Counted from the first letter of the stretch, positions 24,600 to 37,990 are shown. The stretch: 64,000 bases of DNA from Sipunculus nudus (GCA_026874595.1 CM049313.1:16057508-16121507); one strand, 5' to 3'. Program-made: numbers and translations. Notes: generated from the letters alone by a model not told the origin.

Positions 24600-25208
24600 G
24601 GTTATCAAAAATAGATCCCTGTCATGGCTTTGGCCAAGAAATGTGCCTGTAACATTTTTTGCAGAAAGTCCACAAACAAAGGTGGTGCCACTTGCAGGTT
24701 AGAACACGTGAGTCATGTGATCAATATGCCTAAAAAATCTGCTAATGATTGGTGAAGTGGTTCATGAGATAAAAGGTAAAAGATTTTGCACCATATATGG
24801 AAACATGTGCAATCAGAAAATTTTGCAATCTGCAAAATTCGGACTACGGTGGAAATATCAGTCTGAAAATAATTCTATTCAATATGGTTTTCACTGAATT
24901 CCCCCCCCCCCCCCCCAAGTCCAAGAAATCCTTGCATATGATTTGACATCTAAAGTATTCTTATTTGCTGACTTATCTGAAGGAAACTGAAAAAGACCAT
25001 TTTTGAGCAAAGAAAGTTGCTAAAGAGAGTTGGCGCCACCTGCAGGTTACAATCACATGTCAGTTGTGATGAGTTAATCTGTAAAAATTTGGTGAAGAAG
25101 GCAGCAAGGTTGTTAGAGATATGTGGTAAAAGAATCAGGCAAAACAGATGGAAGGACAGACGCCAACCATCTTAGTAGTTCTCAATCTTTACGGCAGAAG
25201 ACTAAAAA
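24600..25208 (+). mobile_element. D: decayed pearl/HINE-like relative with GGTGGYGCCACC core
   Basis: Two diverged units about 350 bp apart carry GGTGGTGCCACTTGCAGGTT (24681) and TGGCGCCACCTGCAGGTTAC (25031). Each is followed by the AATTTGGTGAAG...GAGATA type core motif. The right end (CAGATGGAAGGACAGACGCC, then a weak inverted repeat and AGACTAAAAAG) resembles the 3' end plan of family B. A 16-nt poly-C run (24901-24916) lies between the units. No 5' terminus is identifiable, so this is an old or truncated copy. Confidence 0.5.
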
Positions 25209-25789
25209 GCCTTGATGCTGAAACAAATCAGGTAGGGTAACAAAGTTTTAAATCAGGACCAGCAGTCTCAGACATATATTCAGTGCCCCACAGTTGAATC
25301 GTATCATCCTCATATCTTAAAGAAAGCCTTCAAACCTTTTTAAAACAGTATTATGTTGTTAAAGGAAAAGAGGAAGTTGACAAATTAGGTATCAAGCAGG
25401 TGTGGACATGTAAAACCTAACTTCCATTTCAACCATTCCGGCAGACAACAACAAAAATAGCATTCTGTACACACCAAAGTGTGCTTTTATAACAGTCACC
25501 ACAGCTAATGCTTACCAGATCACTGGTCAGCACCAAGATTCTATTTAAATGTAAATGACCACCTCATGGCCACAGCTGAGCTGGTTCCTCTATTATACCT
25601 CTGACATTTAGTTTACATCTGCTCCCAAGGTTAGAGAATCCTAAATGCTACTAAGTCAGTGCCTGTATAAGAGGTTACACCAGGGAGCCTACAAGTTACC
25701 CTATTACAGGCAATCTAAGGTTAAAATTAAGTTTTTCAAGCAAAACAATCTCAAATATCACCTGTGTTGCTAGAAATCTGGATTCTAAA
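25209..25789. other. Non-coding stretch, no feature recognised
   Basis: Nothing supported between D and B4. Confidence 0.4.
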
Positions 25790-28700
25790 TAAGACACCCA
25801 TGGGTCACTGTGCTCGGCTGAAGTTGACCTTGAAGGTAAAAATCTAAAATAATATCAAATGGTAATATAGACCATGGTTGTTTGATATGTTTGGTTTGTA
25901 TTGATGAGTAGGAAGCATGGCCGAAGGGGTGGGGGGTGATATGAGAATAACTGTACACCTGCCACAGCAGGGGATCTGACCCCAAGTGGCTCATTACAAT
26001 TCAGGTACCCTGGCAGAGCTGACCCCCTGTGACCAGAAGTGACCTGCCTCCAGCTGGAAAATGCAAGTGAATACAACAGAGCCTAAAAAATTCAATAACT
26101 AACCTTATTTTTAAGCTCTTATTTCAAATTTCAGATTTAAACAGATTAAATACTTACATTTACTTCTGTGAAAATTAATTCAACATTTCTTACAGGATAA
26201 AAAAGTACCATGATCAAAGTTGGGCAAAAGTTAAGGTACTGATTTTATTTTTATGGTAATAACTTTAAAATTAAAAAAAAATCAGATCTATTTTTGGGTA
26301 TACAATTTAATCTTGATTAAACAAAGTTATATATATCTGAAAAAAAGTCTCTAGCTTCATTAATTATCATGTTAATTGAGTAAATATCTTTCTTGATTTT
26401 TTACAAAGTGCATTAAGCTAAGGCCCATATCTTAAACAAGGGACCTATGGGTCACGGCGCTCAGCTGATATATATGATAAAAAAATATGATTTAGAAATG
26501 AGGCACATGCTGGTTTTATATGGTAATAAAAATAAGCTGTATTATGAGTTGTTGTTGTTTAGCTTATGTATGATTTTGATAGTACCTTTGGAGACAGGAA
26601 AGAGGATTAATTTCATTTATTTCATTAACAAATGGAGTGGGATTGTCACACAGATTTTGACTTGGCCATATAACTAATAAAAGCAGAACATATAATATAA
26701 GAGTTTAACTATTTATTAGAAAAATTACAAATATTGTCCTAAATATAATTTTTATTAAAAATAATAAGAGAATAGTATGATTTTTTTCACATAAAATATG
26801 ACTGAAATGATTATTAAAATAATATTAAAGAATATATTCATGAATGCATTCATTAATACATTTTGAAAATATTTGCACTGGTATTCATATACTTTCATTT
26901 TTACCTGAATTCCCATTCTTATGAAAGAAATTTTATAATGGAGTACATATTCATATTCTTGTTTTAATACAATTGCAAAGTATTCGCACCATGTCTGGTA
27001 TTTATTCAGTTTTCACCAAGCAATGATGTTGAGAATCCAGAATATACAAAATTCACACATTTAAATAATGATCATAAGTACCTGGTTTTATGGCTTTTAT
27101 TTATATTAAAAAAAAATGTAATATATTTATTTTGGACTAATTTCACATCAATGTACACACTAGACACAGTAGGAATCTAGATTAATATTATCAACTGCAT
27201 CTTTGTCTATCATTAATTTCCTTCATATGATCCCTAATGATTAGTAATGAATAATATGATTTACTTTTTTATCATTAAAATTGAACTGAAAAATACCATA
27301 GGTGACTGCACGGTGTTATTTGGAATACATGACATTCTATCCATCGATACAAGATTCTTATATCATCGGTAACTGCAAGTTAATTTCCTGTTATTATCAA
27401 CTTACAAATTCCTTTTCTATTTTTCTTTAATTTGTTATTAAAAACCAATAAAAATTTATTAATTTATTGTTTATTGTTATGTTGTTGGTTAAAACTACTA
27501 GATGAGTTGGGTTGGACACCTAGATCAACTGTGGCTGGCCATTATATAATAAGCTGCCTGGACGCCCCAGTTTATGTCTCGCCTCAAGCATGCATAATTT
27601 GCTGAAAGTTCAACCAGGTCAACATACAGGTGACTCAAGAGGTGCTACAGAGAGCCAAGGTCTGACATGGTCTCATAAAAACATTAATAAAAGCTACAAT
27701 TTTTGGCCAATTTCTTTCAGCTTTTCAAACTAAACAGCTGAAATCTTTATGTGTGCATGACATGAAAATTATATCAACAGTACTCACAGGAAACAAACAT
27801 GCCATGGTCAAAGTTGAGCAAAATTTAAGGTACTAATTTTATATTTATACTAATAACTTACACAATTTGAAAAATTCAGAACTAATTTTGGGTATTCAAT
27901 TGAATCCTGATTAAATAATGTTACATCCCTGACAAAAAATCTCTAGCTTCAGCAATCCTCTTGTTAAGGGAGTAAATATATTTCTTGATTTTTTACAAAG
28001 TGCATTATGTTTGGGCCCATAACTTAAAACAATTACGCAGTACTGACATCATTTCTGGCATGTGCATAGAGAATATATAGAAAAATATGTATATTATATA
28101 TGATTAAAGTCAGATCAGTGGTTTTGATATTAGGCTGTCTTGAAGTGTAACAATGGGTTTTTAATGGAAAAATGAAGTTTTTCATTAATATCTCGAAGGT
28201 ATTAAGTCCTAGTGATCAAATTCTTGGCATGGTAGGGGATTTTTGAGACATCTAATTGTATGCCAAATTTTAGGAACTGAGAGCTGAAGGTTGGGGAGCT
28301 GAGCACTTGCAAACTGCATGACACTAGTTTGATGTAAACAATATGTTACATGGTACTTGAAAGCTTGAATAAAATCTACAGTTTTTGATCAACTGGTTTC
28401 AAATTTTTGGTGTTTACAGACAAAATGCTAAAAAAAACATGCTGTGAAAATTAAATCCACAGTACTTACAGGAAAAAAACGTGCCATGGTCAAAGTTGGG
28501 CAAAATTTAAGGTACCAATTTTTTATTTTTGTTAATATTTTAAAAAATTTAAAAGATTTTGTCTAATTTTGGGTATACAATTTAATTTTGATTAATAAAA
28601 GTTATATTACTGGAAAAAAAGTTTATAGCTTTAACATATTTTGTGTTAAGTGATCAAATATCTTTCCTGATTTTTTACACAATGCATTATGTTTGGGCCC

Positions 28701-29415
28701 ATAACTTTTTAAATTTTTATAATACAGACATAATTTCTGGCATGTACATAGGAACTATATAGAGGAATAACTATGGTAAATATGAGGAAAAACAGATGAG
28801 TGGTTTTGATATTAGGCAGTCCTGAAGTGTAAAAATAGTTTTTTAATAAAAAATTGAGGTTTTTCTTTAATTTCTCCAAGGAACAAAGTCGCAAAGACCC
28901 AGTTTTCGGCTTGGTAGGAGATCTTGGGGACATCTAACATTATGCCGAATTTTGGATTCCTAGGTCTTACGGTTTCAAAACGTGCCACATCTACGGACGG
29001 ACCGACAGACGGACGGACGACGGACAATGGACCACGACTATAGCTCAGATGACTTATAGTCAGCTGAGCTAAAAATTACATAATACAGACTAAATCTCTG
29101 ACATGTATATAGGAAATATAAAGGAGAACAGACAAGTGGTTTTGATATTAGGCAGTCCTAATATGTGATAATAGTTTTTTAAAGGAAAATTGAGCTTTTT
29201 CCTTAATTTCTCAAAGGAACAAAGTTGCAGTGACCCATTTTTTTTTTTGGTTTAGTAGGAGATTTTAGGGACAGCTATCAGTATGCCAAATTTTGGATTC
29301 ATATGTCCAACAATTTCAAAACGTGCCAGTCTGACGGACGGAAGGCACGACAGACAGACGGACGACAAACAATGGACCATGACTATAGCTCACTGACTTA
29401 TAGTCAGCTGAGCTC
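25790..29415 (+). mobile_element. B4: pearl/HINE-like element, subfamily B-II, split by nested B3
   Basis: 5' end GACACCCATGGGTCACTGTG then CTCGGCTGAAGTTGACCTTG. Body 25790-26435 continues at 29076-29415, about 990 bp in total. It shares with B7 the segments AAGTTGACCTTGAAGGTAAA and GATATGAGAATAACTGTACA, which B1-B3 lack, so B-II is a separate subfamily with one core unit. The 3' end has GACGGACGAC and a damaged hairpin (TAGCTCACTGACTT), an 'AGCTCATAA' ending, and more differences than other copies, so it is probably old. B3 sits inside it. Confidence 0.7.
26436..29075 (+). mobile_element. B3: pearl/HINE-like element, subfamily B-I, nested in B4
   Basis: 5' end ACAAGGGACCTATGGGTCAC then GGCGCTCAGCTG. 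Core anchors (A)CRTGCCATGGTCAAAGTT lie at 27798 and 28479 (681 bp apart). The ACGG tract (28993-29025, interrupted) leads to an intact hairpin at 29041-29071. It lies between ...CCCATATCTTA of B4 and TTACATAATACAGAC of B4, an AT-rich gap of the host core. Collinear with B1 and B2 and non-coding. Confidence 0.8.
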
Positions 29416-29416
29416 A

Positions 29417-32400
29417 TAAATGGCAGCATCTGCTGCTGTTAAAACCCATTCAAAATTCAGAAATCATAAAATATATTCCATTAACAATTGTAATTTGTAT
29501 TTAGTAGGTTTTCTTAATTTTTGCAACCTATCCAGTAAGAGCTAGCACATGGGCAGTTTGCTTAGAGTAAACTTACCTTCCAGTCTGTTTTTATACAGGG
29601 TCCCAAGCATTTAGTGAAAATGAAATTCCCTGATTGTACCAGGAATTTCCCTGATGATTGTCTATTACAGGAAAGTATTTTACAACTTACTTTTATTTTA
29701 ACACATATTCATTGTTGCTGCAGTGAACAAAAGTTGCAGTGAGCATGAAAAAAAATGAAACTGGCTGTATTAAATGTATAAGCTATTTATGTACTTTAGC
29801 CACAGTGTGCTGAAGAGGTTATTCCTGCCCTAAAAATCCAACAGCTAGAACCAATCGCCAAGTGGAAACCTATGCTGAAACAGAATATGACAAGATGACA
29901 TTTCCTCTTTGGGGAAATCAAATCCTTTCGCTGATTTGAAGCATCATTTTTCTTAAATTCCTGACTTTTCCGTGTCTGGAAAAAGAGAAACTCATTTCCA
30001 GGTGTGGCAAAGAAACCTGGTAACTCTGTAGCAGGCACAGAGTGCTGTCTAGGGTTCCAATGACATTACCAAGCAGAGACCAGGCAAGCCAAGATGGCAG
30101 CCACCTTGAAGGTCTCAATCAGCTTCATGTGAATTCCGTAACTGTACATTAATTGTTCTTCATTGAAAAGATTTTGGCCTGTGTCCAATTCTTTACTAAC
30201 CAGTGGAAAAACATGAGACAGATTTTGAGTCCTTTCAGCTGTAGAGTAAAACCTGTGTTATGAGATAACCCATTGGACTTGCCAAAAGTGGTCTTAAAAT
30301 CACAGGTGCTCTTATTAGACAGGTCAGTTATAACAATGTGAGTGTTTTTGGTTAAACCAAAAGTGGTCTTAATAGACATGTTGTCTTATAAGAGAATTTT
30401 TAGACAGGTTCCACTTTATGTGTTTCAGATATTATAATTTCAAATGCCCAGTTCCTGATCAGTACCAAAGGTGCTCATGTGGTTTAATTTCCTTCACACA
30501 CTGGGACTTTAATTTCCTTTGCATACCCTGAATGTGCTAGCTGGTATGCTACATTTTGAAACCAGGTTATTGTCAAGATATGGGATGTGACATGTCACAG
30601 AATCTGATTGGCTATTGTAAAGAAAGTATCCAAATCAACACGAATGCATGGTAATAACAGAAAATGTGAAAAGTTACAAATTAATTATACAGTTGCAATC
30701 CATCTGCTGATGTCCAAACCACACCAATCATATAAGTCAATTTACAGTATGGTTCATGAAATGACCAGCAAAGTACCTGAGCTTCTTTTGGAATGTCAAC
30801 CAGAGTATAAATCTGCTGTCACCAGAATACAAATATTGGAAGCTCTTAATAGTTAACACTCATACTTTAAAAATAAGATACTTGTCCCATAATGTTTTAG
30901 TGAGTCTTATTTCTGCTTTATGTCTCAAACCAGAAAAGGGAGACTGTATTGGATTTCATTCTTCTTTATATCTTAAAATAATTGCATAATACATCCTGTA
31001 GACATCAAATATTCTGTAAAGCTTTAATTGATCAAATGTTAGTACTTTTGTGGGATTTTGGCAATATTTCTGTTGATTTATAACAAGTGAGACATAAACA
31101 TGACTTGGAATAGGCAGAATAATCCTATCTGTTCACTGAAATTCCTGATGAACTGGAACAATCCCCACCTAATCCAGTGCCAAATAAAAATCAATATAAA
31201 TGCAATGCCCTACAATAAAATATACCCAAGGAAAGCGGCTGTAGCTTCAGGCTCTGTCTGCCGGTTAACCACAGTAATAAACACCATATGACTGTAACAG
31301 CACTTCAATATATCTACTCTTTTTTATATCAAAATTTATATTTTTCTCTTTTACATAGCTTTTTGAAGTATTATCTGATTATAATATTAGTTTGAGGAAA
31401 GGGCAGTTTCATTACATGGTGTTTTCTACTTGCTGTGCTTGTCCTCACATGTTATATCAGACTCTATTTTAAAACATGTAGAGCATGATTTGGTATTTGG
31501 TTAACTAAAGCCTAACAGTAGGAAATATTAGTCATGATAGTATATAGTCATTAGAGCTTGTAACAGTTGTGATTTTTCATCTGGCTTATATCAAAATTAT
31601 CATTTTCTGAAGACTTTTCTACAGGCACTTATCTCTGAAACAACTTTCCCAAAGTTCCTTAGTGTGATCTTTAATCTCAATGAGACAAAAGCTATGAAAA
31701 TAATCTTATTTTTTTTACTGACCTTGTTCATTTCCTTGCTAAAACATGTATACAAAGTTTTTACCACATGTATTATTGGGACTGAGGAGACATTATAATG
31801 GATGATTGGTCCCCTGACATAAACGATCCCATGATCAATCTCGCATTGGCATGATTGATTACTAATAGATTCACACCTAATTTGACTATATACACATGAA
31901 GACTATAGAATTATTAGGTATATTTTATTGAGAAAATGAAATCTTTGTGAATAAGATGTGTCATCATCGAAGTTGAAAAGTAAAGGGTTGACATTATGAA
32001 TGAAAACAGAACTTGTATGTTCAAAGATATTTTAAATGATATTAGGTTTTATCAATGATATAAGATGATATAGGCAATTTTCTTAAAAATATTTTTTTCT
32101 TTAATAAGACTTTGTGCACATTATATTTGTTAAACTCTGTTCACATAATAATGGTGATACTCTAGGTCTTTTGTATTGTGAGACTGCAAAAATGGAACCC
32201 TCACAAAACAATCAAAAGTTGAAAATCGCAAAAATTTTAGGAGAGGATGTACCGGTCTATATTTTATATTGTATAATTAAATTTAATACTCCTAAAGGTC
32301 AACCATTGTATCTGATGAATTATCATGAATTATAAATGTTTCTCAACACTTTTCAAAAGCGACTAATAAATGATCATCGGTTGCTGATATGCTGTCAATG

Positions 32401-32631
32401 ATCTCATAATGTTCATGGCAGAGACTCCTAACACTAACCCCAAGGGTTTACCCTCACAACTGAGGAGTCAATGGGGGCAAAAACCCATAACACATGCAAG
32501 GCTGGTGGTGGCAAGCAACTTTTTTTCATGCAGAATAAATTAGCACTACCTCTAGCACTTATCATGGCTACTTGGGTATCCTACTACTTTTAAAGACCCT
32601 ATCAATAAAGCTTCACATCGAAAAACAAGGG
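29417..32631. other. Long non-coding stretch, no feature recognised
   Basis: No repeat shared with the rest of the window. Near 30279-30375 the phrase CCAAAAGTGGTCTTAA occurs twice (about 80 bp apart). An 82-codon frame at 30608-30856 has no recognisable motif and no clear splice context, so I do not call it a gene. Confidence 0.45.
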
Positions 32632-32820
32632 AACCAGGGGTGGATAGTACTTTGGAACTGCATATTTTTTTCAACTGCATTTTTATTAATTTCAATTTTT
32701 TTATCCTCTTCATTTAAATGCAAATACACAGATTTATGTAGCTTTGCATTTAAATTCAAATACAAAAGTCTCATTTACAAATACAAATGCATTTTTACTT
32801 GAACCCAAGCTTGGTTCCTT
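32632..32820. mobile_element. Possible hAT-type MITE
   Basis: Left end GGAACCAGGGGTGGATAGTA resembles the reverse complement of the right end, GGAACCAAGCTTGGGTTCAA, and both continue into an AGTA..GCAT segment. The interior is rich in CAAATACAAA-type words, as in several animal hAT MITEs. No target duplication was found; moderate-to-low support. Confidence 0.35.
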
Positions 32821-35468
32821 AGCATCTAAATGTTATTTTGCTGCCCACCTTGAATATGATCATCTTCCATAGGAATTTTTTATTCTGAAGAGTTAATGAA
32901 ATATATGATATATAAAACATTCACAAAAAGTACCTGAACAATCTTTATATATTTAGAGGTCATTTAGGCTAAGAACAAATGCTGACAATCAGGTTTAAGC
33001 TGGGCTGTACAGTCCCACCATTTGTTCATTAGCACCTCTTGTTAGTCATAATGGCTTTGCCATTTAAAGAAAAACCTTGACTTCCACAAATATATCAAAA
33101 TAGTGGTAAATGAAAACCTTTCTATGTATTAAAGTCTGCCATGGCAATACTTAGTTATGATCAGTTGGGCATGTGCACTTCCAGAAAACCAATCTCAATG
33201 TCACCTTCCAGCTCTTACTGAGTAATAGTTGCAGCTGCTACTGTGAATTTCTTTATATATGTTAATAGTGTTATTGCCACATAACAATTCTTTTGCCACT
33301 GTACACAGAGATAAAAGAAAACAGGGATCCAAGCTCAGAAGTTTCACTTAATAACATTGTCACATTAAGCATTAATTTATCTTTATTGCCTGGTATTACT
33401 CCAATTGCAAGGCCTTTCATTAATTGTATATTGCAATTTTTACTGATATCTCTATGTTTATATTGTATATTGCAATTTTTACTGATATCTCATTGTTATA
33501 AACATATTAAGCTTTCCAAGCACTTAGAATTTTGTTTAACAACAAGGGTCAGACTGCAGTAATCAACATTATAGAGCACAAAAAAATTGCAGCATCACGT
33601 AGGTTTACAGAAATAAAACATTAAAACATATATACAAAAGTGGCATCTTACCATGCAAATTAATCACATGTTATTTCTAATTTGGTTAGGTTAGGTTGCC
33701 ATTAATTCTGTCAGGTGCAAAATTCAGTTTCCACTAATGGTACTATCTATTGTTATATGGAAACACTTAAACTGTCAATGTAATCATGAGTGTGGGCATG
33801 AGGGAGATTTACTGATAATGAATTTCACTCAAAACAAAAATTACTGCAGAATTTGATACTTAATCTTAACCCTTCTCTTCAGTTTTTCCTGATACAACCA
33901 AAGTCTGGCTCATTGATTTGCTTCCTGGTGTAATAAATTCAAACAGGGAAATGCCATGGAATCCAATGATGAACACTTTGTTGGTTTTTCATTGGAAAAT
34001 GCTGGTTAAAAAATGGCCAAGCAGTCATTTGTTGCAGGTCATGATTGCTTTATATTCCGTGACCCAATTACAGGTTTAAACATAATGAGCAATCCAAATG
34101 TGACAAGAAAACCATAAATCCCCTATAAATTATTCCTCACATCTTTTCCTTTCCATCCCCTGCAGAAGTTTAAATTTGAGAGGTAAGATTTTGCGCTATG
34201 AACAGAGGAAGCACTAATCCCAATATCACCTTGTATCACATCTACGCCCCTTAACTTTGCAACTCAATATTACACAAAAACTTCCAGCCCCACTGGTAAA
34301 CCCCTAAGGAACACTTCAAAGTGTGATGTCACATCAATTCCCCTCTAACTGGAACCACAGACTTGTGATCTTTCCATTTTATTACCAAACGAGTCATTTT
34401 GGGATGCTGGAACCTGACCTACATACTAAACTTGTTGCAACAGTAGCAAGCAGCAATACTCCTGGATACTCCTCCAATCATCATGATTTTGTATTAATTA
34501 TGACTACCATTGTCCTACAATACTTGCACCTTATAATCAGCTCAGAAATAATTAACCTTAGTCACATGGTTTACAACACATACATGTGATATGGTCAATG
34601 CATTCATAAGCTTCAAAACTATTCAGCAGTGAAGCCTGCGTAACCAGCAGAACTTGCAGTATCATATATGCCAATCACAGGGTTCTATTCCCATAGCTTA
34701 CCCACATCAAGTTTTTGATGTTTCAAAGGCACCTGAAGTTGGACCCAAGGGTGAACTTGTGTTATTTTCATTATTCTGACCACAAAAAATTATGTGATGA
34801 CATCTCTTTATATCAAACCCTTTGAAGATTTAGACACTCATTTTTGTCCCTATATAGGAATGTGTTAAATAGAAATCAGGCAGTTGTGACAATTATATGA
34901 CTATAAAGAATGTGAAATCAACCTATGGTGTTTGGTCCCTCATTGTGGGATATGATAATTGTGCTGAGGTCCTGTAAATCAGAGGCTCTATCAGCCATAG
35001 TTTATAACACCTATGGATACCCATTCAAATTTGGTGAATATACCCTAAAACTTAAATATCATCACACATTCTTACATTAAACTAGGAGAGGGACTAAATT
35101 TAAGACATTGTTTGAGATGAAAATATTCATGACAAAAACCATGGGGTGAAATATGAGGTGTCCCATAGGCTGCCAATCCAACTCAGATTTTTTTATACTA
35201 AACAATTTAATTATTTTTTTGTGACCAAATGCCCATCATCAATGAAACTGAGATGTGGTAAAACTCAGTAAAATGCTTTTTCCAGGTGTTGATTTTATTA
35301 CATTTTGATTGTAGTTTGCAAGGTATTGTTTTGTTTTCATTTCAGTCAATTAAGCTTTGGCCTTTATTGAAGCTAACCCTTAGGAACTGATCTGCCAGAT
35401 TAAAAAAAATATCACAGAACTTCTATGGGTACCTTTTTGTGGAATAAAACAAAGGCTGTTTTATATTT
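32821..35468. other. Non-coding stretch with one short direct duplication
   Basis: Apart from the duplication at 33423-33491, nothing is recognised. Open frames of 88-89 codons at 33293-33562 and 34323-34589 have no motif. Confidence 0.45.
33423..33491. repeat. Direct duplication, 39-bp spacing
   Basis: ATTGTATATTGCAATTTTTA, continuing as CTGATATCTC, occurs at 33423 and again at 33462, identical over 30 bp. Confidence 0.9.
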
Positions 35469-36629
35469 GTCGTAACCCAGATCTTAATCCAATCCAGTTA
35501 AGATCTGGCCTAGCCCAGATGATGATTGGGATCTGGTCTAGGCCAGATAATGATTGGAATCTTGACTAGGCCAGTTCAAAAACCGCCTCAATTTAATTCT
35601 GGTCTAGGCTGATTCTAAACTGACTAGTCCAGATTGTGACTAGGATCTCAACTGGAATAAGATCAAAACCCATCATCTCAATATAGATCTGGTTTAGGCC
35701 TGTTGTGAACTGCACTGGACTAATTTGGGGTTAATTTAACTTAATCTTGATATAAGAAAGCACAAATCTTACAAGTATAATAAATATATTTATTAAGTTG
35801 GAAATTGTTTGTAATTTTTATAACATTTTGTAAGTGCCAGATGACAAAAGTATCTAAGGCATCAACTGTAAAAATCAACATTAAAGGTAGCTGATAAAAA
35901 CATATCACAAATAGATTTTGTCACAGTGAGTGACCATTGATCAGAGAAGTGGAAATGTTTTCTACTAACTTCTGAGGTGTAGGCTTTTTTTTATCTATTA
36001 CAGGTTTTAATTTTTAAAGGAAATCTTCTGTATATGTCATTGTGCTTGTTTCATATTCACCTTGCAATGATACCATAACTGTTGACATGAGTATTATTTG
36101 CATAAATGTGGTAACATTTCCAGCAAACTATATTTATTAAAGTTTCTATTTTGAATGTAATTGATTTGATAAATGCTTTCCATTAAGTATAAACTAAATA
36201 AAGTATGTATATAATAAATTTTATTCTTTTTATGGTTTTATTAATAAATAATACTGAATTCTAACATATTTAAGTAGTACAGTATGAAGAAGATCATCAT
36301 TGAAGCCAGAAAATAAAATAATATTATTTGATACAAATTTAACATATACTTAATGAAAAGAAATCTAAACTGACATGTAGGGTTTTGATCTGGTCTAGTC
36401 CATATCCCAATCACAATCTGGACTGGTCCAGTTTAGAATTTGCCTGGACCAGAATTAAATTGAGAAGGTGGACTTTAATTTGGCCTAGTCCAGATCCCAA
36501 GCGCAACCTGGAGTAGTTCAGTTTAGAATGGGTCTAGACCAGATCCCAATCGTGATCTGGGCTAGACCAGATCCCAATTGTGATCTCGACTAAACCAGTT
36601 TTAAACTGGATTTAGATCTGGGCTCTGAC
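35469..36629. mobile_element. F: foldback element with long TIRs made of internal subrepeats
   Basis: The left arm (35469 to about 35690) matches the reverse complement of the right arm (about 36370 to 36629) over more than 200 bp. Matching blocks in the same order include CCCAGATCTWAATCCA, GATTGGGATCTGGTCTAG, CTCAATTTAATTCTGGTC and TTCTAAACTG. Each arm is built from units centred on CTGGTCTAGRCCAG followed by ATCCCAATC, so the arms are themselves partly palindromic. The middle (about 35700-36360) is AT-rich with no coding frame. This is the structure of foldback/Galileo-type or long-TIR MITE elements. Flanks are AT-only (TATATTT and ATATATAT), so the target duplication cannot be read. Confidence 0.75.
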
Positions 36630-37045
36630 ATATATATATGAAGGTAAAAGTAAGGTTTGGTTTATGATATTACTTTACATTTTTCTGTCCTGGTTTTTCC
36701 ACTGGTCCATTATTTGTTATAGGGTTTCTTCACTCCCTTGGGAGCATACAACTTAAAATAAATACCTGCCATGATTGGCACTATGGAGTTATTCCTTCTA
36801 CATTCCTCTGCTGACCCATGACCACTACCAATAATTCACTCAAAGATTATGAGGGTGCAATTTTTTTAATCACCTCCATTTCCCCTAAACAGTCTGGATT
36901 CATGCAGGTTCTCCTTAAATATGATCCTTATCTTATATATAACTTACCCGTCTCAACGTAGAAGGCTTCCAGGGGAAATGGAAGTCTGCAAAGTGCAGCC
37001 CTGGCCTCCTTTGTAATTAAAACCTTGGTTATATATCTTAATGGA
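36630..37045. other. Short non-coding stretch
   Basis: Nothing recognised. It may hold the 3' body of the minus-strand SINE-like sequence that follows. Confidence 0.35.
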
Positions 37046-37140
37046 GAACAGAACAGGACTTGAACCCACAACTTTGGAATTACAGGTCACAAGCCCTGGT
37101 CAATTTGTACTGTATTGCTCCACTTATACTACCATGCTCC
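37046..37140 (-). repeat. tRNA-like SINE head or tRNA pseudogene
   Basis: On the minus strand the sequence has a perfect polymerase III B box, GGTTCAAGTCC (37056-37066 on the plus strand), preceded by TTGTG as in a T-arm. Upstream is an anticodon-arm-like GGGCTTGTGACCTGTAATTC and a weak A box (TAGTATAAGTGG). The spacing fits a tRNA-derived promoter, but the acceptor stem does not close, so this is not a functional tRNA gene. A tRNA-derived SINE head is the likely reading. No second copy was found in the window. Confidence 0.4.
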
Positions 37141-37156
37141 GAAAGGGAACATTAAA

Positions 37157-37990
37157 GTAGAATACGGGTAGTTGACAAGTGACTACGTGTATCCGCCAAA
37201 ATCAGAGTGGGACGGGTGAAGTGAGGCATGGATTGAGTAATAAAGTGAGGTGTGTTGCATATTTGCATGGATGTCTGCAGCCTAAATGTGTATGTAGGTT
37301 GTGCCACCTGCCACAAAAGCCAGAAAGCTATCAAAGTTTTATACAAATGCAAAAAGTCAAACCACTGCTGAGATATGAGTGCAAAAATGGTTGCAGATGG
37401 CGCCACCAGTTTTGCATATGATAAAGAGCTATGTGAGATCTATACACATGCAAAATTTTGGCCCAATCGGTCAAACGGTTCCCGAGATATGAGCTTGGAT
37501 GTCTGCAGCGTAAACTTGAATGTAGGTGGCGCCACCTGTCATAAAATCAAGAAAGCTGTCCAGGATGTATACACATGCAAAATTTCAGGTGGATAAGTCC
37601 AACCAATGCAGAGACATGAGTGATTTTATCCCAAGGCAGATGAACAGATGGACACTGTGCAAAAATTGCTGCAGGTGGCTCCACCATTTTTTATGTATGT
37701 TATAAAGCTATCCATTTGTGCAAAAAAATTTTCCAGATCGGTCAAACGGTTCCTGAGATATGTGGGTTAATGTGACAAAAAACAGACGCACAGATAGACG
37801 CAGAGCACAGAGGAAAGGTCAGAGGTCAAAACAAAATTGGGGCGCAGCAGTTCACATGAGACCTGAACATAATCCCGGGTTTCGTAAAATTCCGCCCAGT
37901 GGTTACGGAGGAGTTCTCCGGACACCTACGCAGCAGCGGCGGCATCCGGCTGAAAACATAGTATCCGCAAAACTCTGTTTTGGCGGATAC
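37157..37990 (+). mobile_element. A2: pearl/HINE-like element, short core
   Basis: Start GTAGAATACGGGTAGTTGAC, subterminal GTATCCGCCAAAATCAGAGT, and 3' hairpin GTATCCGCAAAAC / GTTTTGGCGGATAC. At 834 bp it is the shortest A copy. Core palindromes are ATGGCGCCACC (about 37397), GGTGGCGCCACC (37526) and GGTGGCTCCACC (about 37675). The 5' and 3' blocks match the other copies, so length varies through core unit number. It abuts the SINE-like sequence on its left. Confidence 0.8.

Noticed and set aside
28709-29027. Minus-strand frames with RPSVGPSV-like peptide and the frame MSPRSPTK..., repeated at 55774-55977 and 60169-60372
   Set aside because: They are translations of the ACGG microsatellite and the 3' core of B elements. 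They recur because the DNA repeat recurs, with differing ends, no domain and no upstream signal.
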